NCBI GenBank assembly: GCA_017885365.1
Contig: JAFNGD010000142.1
Coordinates: 1-6,185 of the forward strand
Direction: 5' to 3'
DNA: 6,185 bases
Origin: Nitrospirota bacterium
GTDB lineage: Bacteria > Nitrospirota > UBA9217
Part shown: piece by piece, positions 1 to 4,953 of the stretch
Position numbering within the stretch: the stretch's first letter is position 1
Layout of the letters: each line of letters opens with the position of its first letter
Position numbers and translations under genes: made by a program
Notes under the pieces: model-generated
Told to the model about the DNA's origin: nothing
Databases searched by the model: none
Seen by the model: the letters and a program-made list of their open reading frames with translations, nothing else

Positions 1-1418
1 GCCCCGGCGCCACGAACCTCGTGACGGGCATCGCCCACGCGCAGCTCATCGGCGCGCCGCTCATCGCCATTACCGGCCAGAAGGCGATTCGCGACAACTG
101 GCAGGCCTGCTTCCAGCTCATTGACGTTGTCAGCCTGATGAAACCGATCACGAAGAGCGCTGAGTCGATAGCCGACCCGAGCACTATCCCCACCGTTCTC
201 CGGAATGCATTCAAGCACGCCCAGGCAGAGCGGCCGGGAGCGGTCCATATCGAGCTGCCCGAGGATGTGGCGGGAAGCGACACGGACGCGCAGGTTCAGA
301 AGGCGGTCCGCGCGCGCAGGCCGGACCCTGACACCAGGACGATCGAGGGCGCCGCGGAGCTTATCAACTCGTCGCGCCATCCGCTGCTCATCCTCTCCGC
401 CGGAGCGAACCGGAAGCTCATTTATAACGAGCTCCGCGAGTTCGTCGGGCGGACCGGCATCCACGTGGTGCATACCCAGATGGGGAAGGGCGTGCTCTCC
501 GACGAGTCACCCTACAGCCTCTACGCCGCGGGCATCCACAAGCGCGACTATGTGAACTGCGGCATCGACCGGGCGGACCTTATCATCACCGTTGGGTACA
601 ACATTGTGGAGTACCCCCCCTACGTCTGGAACCGGGGGCTGGACAAGAAGATCATCCATATCGACTTCGTTGAGGCCGATGTGGACCGGTACTACGATCC
701 CGCGATCGAGGTGGTCGGCGATGTCTCGGTCTCGCTCCGCCAACTCGCCTCGAAAGTGGCGCGGAGGGACGATACGCTGTTCGCGGACCTCCGCGTGTTC
801 CTGACCGAGAAGCTCGCGGCGACCTGCGAGACGACCTTTCCGCCCCGGCCGCAGGAGGTCGTCTGCCACGTGCGAAAGGCCCTCGGCGCCGACGACATCC
901 TGACCCTCGACAACGGCATTTACAAGCTGTGGTTCTCGCGGCTCTACCGGACCTACAAGCCCAACACGTTCATCCTCGACAACGCCCTGGCGACCATGGG
1001 CGCGGGCCTGCCCTCGGCCCTGGCGGCCAAACTGGTCCATCCGGAGCGCAGGGTCCTTGCCGTGGTAGGCGACGGCGGGTTCATGATGAACGCCCAGGAG
1101 CTCGAGACCGCGGTCAGGCTGAACATCCCGGTGGTCGTGCTGATCCTGAACGACAATGCCTTCGGGTTCATCAAGTGGAAGCAGGAGAACATGGGGTTCC
1201 GAAGCTTCGGGCTGGACTACACAAACCCGGACTTTGCGCGGTTCGCCGAGAGCCACGGAGCGATCGGCATGACCGTGAAAAAGGGCGACGACCTCGCACT
1301 GGTGCTCAAGAAGGCCTTCGATCTCCGGAAGGTCGTTGTCATCGAGTGCCCTATCGACTATACGCCGAACTACGAGACCTTCTCGAAGGAGATCGAGGAC
1401 CTGGTGTGCGAGATGTAG
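1..1418 (+). CDS. Acetolactate synthase-like ThDP-dependent enzyme, catabolic (AlsS/BudB) type; 5' end outside the window
   Basis: By family, it condenses two pyruvates to 2-acetolactate and CO2 in the cytoplasm, using thiamine diphosphate and Mg2+. The frame is open from base 3 and begins PGATNLVTGIAHAQL, the conserved N-terminal-domain motif of this family. GTG at base 21 is therefore an internal Val, and roughly 80-90 residues, including the catalytic Glu, lie upstream. Counting that Val as residue 1, the central domain spans about 105-260 and the ThDP-binding domain about 275-445. The metal/ThDP motif is GDGGFMMN (350-357) followed by NDNAFG (377-382). Where anabolic IlvB carries the FAD-associated RFDDR motif, this protein has VGYNIVEYPPYVWN (191-204), resembling Bacillus AlsS (GYxxxEY). 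The tail IDYTPNYETFSKEIE also resembles AlsS. No small regulatory subunit or acetolactate decarboxylase gene is visible. Family assignment is secure; substrate is inferred, since related decarboxylases share the fold. Confidence 0.88.
   Translation, partial: PGATNLVTGIAHAQLIGAPLIAITGQKAIRDNWQACFQLIDVVSLMKPITKSAESIADPSTIPTVLRNAFKHAQAERPGAVHIELPEDVAGSDTDAQVQKAVRARRPDPDTRTIEGAAELINSSRHPLLILSAGANRKLIYNELREFVGRTGIHVVHTQMGKGVLSDESPYSLYAAGIHKRDYVNCGIDRADLIITVGYNIVEYPPYVWNRGLDKKIIHIDFVEADVDRYYDPAIEVVGDVSVSLRQLASKVARRDDTLFADLRVFLTEKLAATCETTFPPRPQEVVCHVRKALGADDILTLDNGIYKLWFSRLYRTYKPNTFILDNALATMGAGLPSALAAKLVHPERRVLAVVGDGGFMMNAQELETAVRLNIPVVVLILNDNAFGFIKWKQENMGFRSFGLDYTNPDFARFAESHGAIGMTVKKGDDLALVLKKAFDLRKVVVIECPIDYTPNYETFSKEIEDLVCEM
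1383..1412 (+). repeat. Direct repeat copy 1 (30 identical bases, in the acetolactate synthase tail)
   Basis: These 30 bases encode SKEIEDLVCE near the C-terminus of the acetolactate synthase-like protein. The same 30 bases recur without mismatch at 2085-2114. Weaker similarity extends leftwards to 1356, and copy 2 appears to lack one codon (TAT, Tyr) in that part. Confidence 0.95.
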
Positions 1419-1455
1419 TCTGCATCGTTAGCGGTCATCGACGGAGAGAGAGACA

Positions 1456-1812
1456 ATGTCCACCATTGCCAACATCGTTGTAGGACTGATCGCGCTCGTG
1501 CACGTCAACATCCTCGTGCTCGAGATGTTCCTCTGGGACAAGCCCGCCGGGTTGCGGGCATTCGGCCAGACCCTGGAGGCGGCAAAGGCCAGCAAGGTCC
1601 TGGCTGCGAACCAGGGGCTGTACAACGGCTTCCTGGCCGCCGGTCTGTTCTGGGGGCTGAGCCTCGGCGCCGGCGGCGCCGGCGTCAAGGTGTTCTTTCT
1701 GTGCTGCATTCTGGTCGCAGGCTTGTATGGCGCCGCAACGGCCAATCGAAAGATCCTCTTTGTCCAGGCTGTTCCAGCCGCCATCGGGTTGGCACTCGTG
1801 CTATTGTCGTGA
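1456..1812 (+). CDS. DUF1304 family small integral membrane protein
   Basis: This is a 118-residue, highly hydrophobic inner-membrane protein of unknown function. It matches the DUF1304 family in length and hallmark segments: HVNILVLEMFLW (16-27), NQGLYNGFLAAGL (52-64) and FVQAVPAAIGL (102-112). Four membrane helices are apparent at about 3-26, 54-71, 77-95 and 100-117. The charged loop 28-48 (DKPAGLRAFGQTLEAAKASK) is probably not membrane-embedded. ATG 1456 is preceded by a purine-rich GGAGAGAGA stretch at about 1443-1451. The gene starts 37 bases after the acetolactate synthase stop, so co-transcription is possible. Its stop TGA overlaps a GTG that opens the next fragment (GTGA at 1809-1812). 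The family call rests on remembered family features; no substrate or partner can be inferred. Confidence 0.85.
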   Translation: MSTIANIVVGLIALVHVNILVLEMFLWDKPAGLRAFGQTLEAAKASKVLAANQGLYNGFLAAGLFWGLSLGAGGAGVKVFFLCCILVAGLYGAATANRKILFVQAVPAAIGLALVLLS

Positions 1813-2057
1813 GCACCCGCAGCATCATGATCCCTAACCATGTCGAGGCCCGCATCGACGGGACCGGCGAACGCACCCTGCTGGCCGACGGCTGGGTCAA
1901 CTGGCTGCCGGTCCACGATCCATCGGGGCAGTATCTCGTCTATCTCAAGAGCGTGGGGTATACCGATGCCCGGCTCATGACCAAGGACGGTCGAGACCTG
2001 GGCAGGCTGATTCCGGGGATCACCAAGATCCGCTATATTGACTGGAAATGGATTTGA
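1809..2057 (+). pseudogene. C-terminal fragment of a TolB-like beta-propeller (WD40/PD40 repeat) protein
   Basis: The open stretch encodes about 80 residues. It contains EARIDGTGERTLLADGWVNW, then WLPVHDPSGQYLVYLKS and ARLMTKDGRDLGRLIPG, ending in IRYIDWKWI and a stop. The alternation of 'DGTGERTLL', 'DPSGQYLVY' and 'TKDGRDLGRL' is the TolB/PD40 blade pattern, with a Trp-rich last strand typical of a propeller C-terminus. Whole propellers need several such blades; only about one and a half are present. The upstream sequence in this frame is the DUF1304 gene read in the wrong frame. It could be initiated at GTG 1809 (overlapping the DUF1304 stop) or ATG 1827, but neither has a good ribosome site. 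The best reading is the 3' end of a gene whose 5' part was lost at a junction near 1809-1827. A short expressed protein is less likely. Confidence 0.6.
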
Positions 2058-2060
2058 TGC

Positions 2061-2117
2061 GACTCGGTGAACTTCGGGGCCTTTTCGAAGGAGATCGAGG
2101 ACCTGGTGTGCGAGGTG
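2061..2117 (+). pseudogene. Decayed remnant of a second acetolactate synthase-like C-terminus
   Basis: Read from GAC 2061 this segment gives DSVNFGAFSKEIEDLVCEV, which aligns with the intact gene's tail DYTPNYETFSKEIEDLVCEM, with one residue missing after the D. The last ten shared residues (SKEIEDLVCE) are identical at the DNA level over 30 bases. The upstream half has diverged, including at codon third positions. A stop immediately after the V codon, as in the intact gene, is absent: GTGAGC looks like GTG-TAG with one base lost. No other part of the enzyme is present, because TolB-like sequence lies directly upstream. It is a remnant of a paralogue or of a duplication, sitting between the propeller fragment and the lipoprotein gene. 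Confidence 0.7.
2085..2114 (+). repeat. Direct repeat copy 2 (30 identical bases)
   Basis: This is an exact copy of 1383-1412, offset by 702 bases. The interval between the copies contains the DUF1304 gene and the propeller fragment. It is in the same frame as the propeller fragment but lies beyond its stop codon. Confidence 0.95.
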
Positions 2118-2130
2118 AGCCTGAACCGAG

Positions 2131-2138
2131 AGAGGAGG
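2131..2138 (+). promoter_or_regulatory. Ribosome binding site fixing the start of the PrcB-domain lipoprotein
   Basis: AGAGGAGG lies five bases upstream of ATG 2144. It selects this start over the in-frame upstream ATG at 2048, which would add residues translated from the gene remnant and bury the lipoprotein signal peptide. Confidence 0.75.
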
Positions 2139-2143
2139 CATAC

Positions 2144-2626
2144 ATGTCGAGTAAATTACAATATGCTGTCGCAGCAATCCTGATCACCGTTTGTCTTGCA
2201 GGCTGCTTGTCTGATACAAATGCGGATACTCCTATCCCCACTGTTTCGTTTTCGGTCATTGTCTCGGGAGATAATCCGATCAGCGGGGTTGTTAAGAACA
2301 GGAAACTGGAGGTTTTCCGAGATCAGGCGTCGCTCAATGCGCGATTGGCCGAGTATGTGCAATTTGTCCATGAGCACACGGTGGATTTTTCTACGAAACG
2401 AGCAGTTCTCTTGGATATGGGACAACGGAATACCGGCGGTTATTCCATCGCAACGAGCGAAATTCAGGAATTCAATGATCATGTTATGGTCTCTGTAACA
2501 ATAACAAAGCCGGGCAGCAATTGTGTTGTAACGCTAGCATTAACCTCTCCTTTTGAGTTCATTGAAGTGCAAAGCACCAAGGAAATATTGTTTACCGAGC
2601 AACTGGTTATTACGAACTGTAATTAG
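2144..2626 (+). CDS. Lipoprotein with PrcB-type C-terminal domain
   Basis: This is a 160-residue predicted exported lipoprotein. A short signal peptide, MSSKLQYAVAAILITVCLAG, ends in a good lipobox (LAG-C, lipidated Cys21). The C-terminal half, about 84-142, has the PrcB_C pattern: RAVLLDMGQRNTGGYSI (87-102), then VSVTITKPGSNCVVTLALTS (117-136) and PFEFIEV. The TGGY and PGxxCVVTxALTSPF elements are the most diagnostic. In Treponema, PrcB is a lipoprotein partner of the PrcA-PrtP (dentilisin) protease complex. Most homologues are stand-alone proteins of unknown role, and no protease gene is visible here. Cys127 and Cys159 could form a disulfide. By hand count the gene is about 46% GC, with many AT-ending codons, against 60-75% in blocks of the neighbouring genes, which suggests recent acquisition. 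It is flanked by a gene remnant on the left and a 160-base non-coding gap on the right. Confidence 0.8.
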   Translation: MSSKLQYAVAAILITVCLAGCLSDTNADTPIPTVSFSVIVSGDNPISGVVKNRKLEVFRDQASLNARLAEYVQFVHEHTVDFSTKRAVLLDMGQRNTGGYSIATSEIQEFNDHVMVSVTITKPGSNCVVTLALTSPFEFIEVQSTKEILFTEQLVITNCN

Positions 2627-2643
2627 TGCATAACCAGCTTCGT

Positions 2644-2673
2644 TGAGCCATTCCCGCATCGCCTGGTGGCTCA
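2644..2673. repeat. Inverted repeat TGAGCCA / TGGCTCA
   Basis: A perfect 7-bp stem (2644-2650 with 2667-2673) flanks a 16-base loop that could shrink by two G-T wobble pairs. It lies 18 bases after the lipoprotein stop. It could be a weak transcription or mRNA-stability element; the lack of a T-tract argues against a classical intrinsic terminator. Confidence 0.45.
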
Positions 2674-2693
2674 CCGTCCCATACGGAGCAATA

Positions 2694-2713
2694 CTCGATC
2701 AAAGAAGATCGAG
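2694..2713. repeat. Inverted repeat CTCGATC / GATCGAG
   Basis: A perfect 7-bp stem with the six-base loop AAAGAA lies about 73 bases upstream of the SnoaL-like gene. No T-run follows. It could be a hairpin or an operator half-site pair, or chance. Confidence 0.45.
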
Positions 2714-2775
2714 CACCTAGGTCGTGCGAGAGATGAGGACGTTTGCTGAAGTCTGCGGGACTGATCATGCGACCC

Positions 2776-2782
2776 AGGAGGG
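2776..2782 (+). promoter_or_regulatory. Ribosome binding site of the SnoaL-like gene
   Basis: AGGAGGG is four bases before ATG 2787. It supports that start rather than the longer in-frame ATG at 2724, which would place 21 non-hydrophobic residues ahead of the signal peptide. Confidence 0.75.
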
Positions 2783-2786
2783 TAAT

Positions 2787-3260
2787 ATGAAACGCATCGG
2801 CATATTCATGGCAGTGATACTGTCGGCCATTATTGCCATGGCGGCGGCGGACCGGCTTGACGTGGAGAAGGCGCGGCTGGAGCGCAACAAGCAGACGGTT
2901 GTGTCGTTCTACACCACATTCATGAACGACCACGACCCGGAAGGCGCCATGAAGAAGTACGTCGGGGCGGAATACCGCCAGCACAATCCTTTCGTCAAGG
3001 ACGGCAAGGAGGCGTTCATCGCGAACTTCAAGGACCTGTTCCAGCGCGTTCCCAAGGCCCGCATGGAGATCAAGCGCGTGGTAGTGGAAGGCGACTTCGT
3101 GGTGGTCCATGTGCACCACCTGGACCCGACCGGCGGCAAGGGCCGGGCCACCATGGACTGGTTCCGCCTGGACCCGGACGGTAAGATCGTGGAGCATTGG
3201 GATGTGATGCAATGGGTGCCTGAGGACAATGAGGTCATGAATAAGAACACCATGTTCTAA
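2787..3260 (+). CDS. Exported SnoaL-like / NTF2-fold protein
   Basis: This is a 157-residue protein with an N-terminal signal peptide (MKRIGIFMAVILSAIIAMAA, cleavage likely near Ala20-Ala22), so probably periplasmic. The mature part has the order typical of the SnoaL-like group described as predicted aldol-condensation enzymes: a first helix RNKQTVVSFYTTFMNDHDPE (33-52), YRQHNPFVKDGKEAF (63-77), VEGDFVVVHVH (100-110) and FRLDPDGKIVEHWDVMQWVP (126-145). The HNP and EHWDVMQ motifs line the ligand cavity in this fold. Fold and family are well supported. The reaction is unknown, and many members have no shown activity. A signal peptide is not universal in the group. The gene lies 32 bases upstream of the next gene and may be co-transcribed with it. 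Confidence 0.85.
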   Translation: MKRIGIFMAVILSAIIAMAAADRLDVEKARLERNKQTVVSFYTTFMNDHDPEGAMKKYVGAEYRQHNPFVKDGKEAFIANFKDLFQRVPKARMEIKRVVVEGDFVVVHVHHLDPTGGKGRATMDWFRLDPDGKIVEHWDVMQWVPEDNEVMNKNTMF

Positions 3261-3292
3261 AAACGAGTCTGAATGAACAGGGAGGTAGAGAG

Positions 3293-3778
3293 ATGAGCAA
3301 AGAAAAGACCGATGAATGTTGTCCGCGCTTTGATCCCAAGCCCTGGGACGGAGCAACGCACACCTGGGAGGGCAAGCGCTGCGTGAAGGACCGGGTGGTC
3401 AGCTTTCTGCACATTCCCCTGAACTACGGTTCGGTCATGACGCGCACGCTGGCGGCGATCGAGGCTGCCGGCGCCGCTCCTGCGAACAGGCTCATCATCA
3501 CCGATGAGAACTCGCTCTGGGGCGCCGACGTATATATAGAGGTAAGCAGGGACGTTCCGGGTGCGACCATGGCAACCATCTCGGGATCGTTCCTCTCCAA
3601 GGTGTTCGAGGGGCCGTTCAGCAACATGCGGACCTGGATCGGGGATATGAAGGCTTTCGTGCAGGGAAAGGGAAAAGACCTTCGGAAGATGTACTTCTTC
3701 TACACGACCTGCCCGAAGTGCGCGAAGAAGTACGGGAAGAATTACGTCGCCATTCTGGCGCAGGTGGACAGGAGCTAG
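3293..3778 (+). CDS. Conserved protein of unknown function with CC and CPKC cysteine motifs
   Basis: This is a 161-residue soluble protein with no signal peptide or membrane segment. It starts at ATG 3293, six bases after GGAGGT (3281-3286). I do not recognise a characterised family, although the sequence looks conserved and well folded. Visible features are an N-terminal ECCPRFDPKPWDG (8-20), Cys30, a hydrophobic VSFLHIPLNYGSVM (36-49), ITDENSLWGADVYIEVS (69-85), SGSFLSKVFEGPF (97-109) and a C-terminal FYTTCPKCAKKYGKNYV (136-152). Cys9, Cys10, Cys140 and Cys143 could together bind a metal or act in thiol chemistry. The middle has a loose resemblance to GyrI-like ligand-binding folds, but this is not secure. 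The stop is six bases before the next start, so the two genes are very likely co-transcribed. Coding status is firm; function is unknown. Confidence 0.85.
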   Translation: MSKEKTDECCPRFDPKPWDGATHTWEGKRCVKDRVVSFLHIPLNYGSVMTRTLAAIEAAGAAPANRLIITDENSLWGADVYIEVSRDVPGATMATISGSFLSKVFEGPFSNMRTWIGDMKAFVQGKGKDLRKMYFFYTTCPKCAKKYGKNYVAILAQVDRS

Positions 3779-3784
3779 GTTCCC

Positions 3785-4123
3785 ATGGACCGCTCAGTGC
3801 AGGAGCTGCAAACGATCCCCGGCATAGGGAAAAGCATCGCCCGCGACCTTCTGGACCTGGGCGTCCGCCGCGTCCGGGACCTGAAAGGCCGCGATCCGGA
3901 ACGGCTGTATCACAAGCTCAACGCACTGCGTGGCCGGCATATCGACCGCTGCGTCCTGTATGCCTTTCGGTGCGCCGTGTATTTCGCGTCGGAAGAGAAG
4001 CATGACCCTGCTCTGCTGAAATGGTGGAACTGGAGCGACAAGAACATCGCAGCAGACAGGCGACTCGCACCGCGACGCCTGAACGTTCCGCCAGCCCGTC
4101 GCGGCGATGAAGCGCCTCGTTAA
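3785..4123 (+). CDS. Cdd1-family ("pathogenicity locus") helix-hairpin-helix protein
   Basis: This is a 112-residue, probably cytoplasmic protein. An N-terminal helix-hairpin-helix, LQTIPGIGKSIARDLLDLGV (8-27), carries the IPGIGK hairpin that contacts the DNA backbone in this fold. It is followed by VRDLKGRDPERLYHKL (30-45), then DRCVLYAFRCAVYFASE (54-70) and a Trp-rich end LLKWWNWSDK (77-86). This order matches the Cdd1 (Pfam 'pathogenicity locus') family, small proteins of unknown cellular role. The last 26 residues are Arg/Pro-rich and probably disordered; they go beyond the usual domain end. ATG 3785 lies ten bases after GGAG (3771-3774), inside the end of the preceding gene. The family name does not imply virulence. 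DNA binding is inferred from the motif only. Confidence 0.85.
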   Translation: MDRSVQELQTIPGIGKSIARDLLDLGVRRVRDLKGRDPERLYHKLNALRGRHIDRCVLYAFRCAVYFASEEKHDPALLKWWNWSDKNIAADRRLAPRRLNVPPARRGDEAPR

Positions 4124-4206
4124 GAACGAATTCGTCATGCCCGAGGAATGCTTTCCCCGGCTGTGCGCGGACCATGCCAGCCTGTTCCCCTGATGCAGCC
4201 CAGGCT

Positions 4207-4214
4207 GGAGAGAG
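4207..4214 (+). promoter_or_regulatory. Ribosome binding site supporting a GTG start at 4223
   Basis: GGAGAGAG lies eight bases before GTG 4223. The alternative ATG at 4148 has only GAGG one base away, too close to work, and would put 25 polar residues before the signal peptide. Confidence 0.65.
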
Positions 4215-4222
4215 AATACCCG

Positions 4223-4939
4223 GTGTCTATCCTACGTAGAAGCGCCGTGCTGCTGTCCGCCTGCCTGTTCACCTGCGGCTGCGTGACGAAGCAGGTCCAT
4301 CCCGCGGATCGGCAGGGCGCCGCAGCGGTGACCGAGGTCGCGGTCAGCAGGATCGGGTACACCGACAAGGGGCTGCCCGTGCTCGGCCCCCGGCTCGATG
4401 CTCGGCCGTCGCGGCCCGGCGACCGGTTCGTCGTGGCGCTCATCGACGGCGGGCGGCTCGCGGCCTCCTTCAATATCGTCGTGGCCGGACCGGGGATCGA
4501 TCTCATCAAGCCCTTCCGGGTCGTCTACGATTGGACAGGCAAAGGGGCGCGCTGGGGACTGGAACAGACCCCGCTCACCATGAACATCGCCTCCCATGCC
4601 CAGCCGAAGGACAGCAAGGAGGCCCTCGTCGTTCTTGTCTTCGCCGTCTCGCCCCTTGCCGTGTGCACTGCGGGCGGCTTCATCATCGGCATCGCAGATG
4701 GCCTTCGGACAACGGCCGCGGAACTATGCAAGGTCATCGTGCGCGGCCAGGAGCAGATCGTCACCTCTTCCACCTATGTCTACGATGCATCGGGCAGGCT
4801 CGCGCTCATGGCGCTTCACGCTGCCACCACGGGAGAGGAGCTTCTTGCCGCCGTGTTCGCATACGAAGGGACATCGGTCGTGCCGGTGCGGACGACCGTC
4901 TCGCGACCGATGGAAGGAGTTGTCTGGGTGGTGGAATAG
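4223..4939 (+). CDS. Predicted lipoprotein of unknown family, paired with a sensor kinase
   Basis: With GTG 4223 as start the product is 238 residues. The N-terminus MSILRRSAVLLSACLFTCGC has a basic n-region and a hydrophobic core. It ends in a lipoprotein-like site at Cys20 (TCG-C, imperfect); LSA-C14 is a closer lipobox match but leaves a very short signal. I do not recognise the mature domain. Notable parts are a basic/polar stretch RPSRPGDRFVVALIDGGRLA (61-80), a beta-rich VVAGPGIDLIKPFRVVYDW (86-104), and a hydrophobic segment of about 25 residues (134-158, ending CTAGGFIIGI) that could be a membrane helix or buried core. Another beta-rich stretch, VTSSTYVYDASGRLALM (180-196), follows. 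The histidine kinase starts 14 bases after the stop, so the two are very likely one transcription unit. An envelope or sensory accessory role is inferred from position only. Coding is supported by sustained GC-rich codon use and the signal peptide. Confidence 0.75.
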   Translation: MSILRRSAVLLSACLFTCGCVTKQVHPADRQGAAAVTEVAVSRIGYTDKGLPVLGPRLDARPSRPGDRFVVALIDGGRLAASFNIVVAGPGIDLIKPFRVVYDWTGKGARWGLEQTPLTMNIASHAQPKDSKEALVVLVFAVSPLAVCTAGGFIIGIADGLRTTAAELCKVIVRGQEQIVTSSTYVYDASGRLALMALHAATTGEELLAAVFAYEGTSVVPVRTTVSRPMEGVVWVVE

Positions 4940-4953
4940 GAGCGGAGGACAGC

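Larger units (their letters stand above)
2627..2786. other. Intergenic region with two small inverted repeats
   Basis: No convincing gene lies in these 160 bases. They contain a 7-bp inverted repeat at 2644-2673 and another at 2694-2713, neither followed by a T-run, and the ribosome site for the next gene at 2776-2782. I could not identify a clear -35/-10 promoter. Confidence 0.6.

Noticed and set aside
507..1256. 249-residue open frame on the minus strand
   Set aside because: It lies wholly opposite the well-supported acetolactate synthase gene. Its composition (Arg/Val/Asp/His-rich, no recognisable motif) is that of an antisense shadow in GC-rich DNA.
1666..1685. GGCGCCGGC tandem in the DUF1304 gene
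   Set aside because: It is explained by a Gly/Ala-rich loop in GC-rich coding sequence.
1428..2177. 249-residue minus-strand open frame across DUF1304 and the remnants
   Set aside because: It is antisense to a clear DUF1304 gene and to TolB-like sequence, with no family motifs and low-complexity Pro/Ala/Arg content.
1419..2786. Integron gene-cassette array suggested by consecutive small unrelated genes
   Set aside because: No attC-like pair of core sites was found after the stops. A GTTGAGC match at 2642 lacks the matching RYYYAAC partner at a suitable distance.
2610..3356. 248-residue minus-strand open frame over the SnoaL-like gene
   Set aside because: His/Val/Leu-rich shadow of the SnoaL-like coding strand. 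The + strand gene has a signal peptide, ribosome site and family motifs.
4531..4953. N-terminal extension of the kinase frame back to ATG 4531
   Set aside because: The extra 141 residues are Arg/His/Gly-rich and overlap the lipoprotein gene in another frame. ATG 4954 has a good ribosome site and begins just before the first membrane helix.
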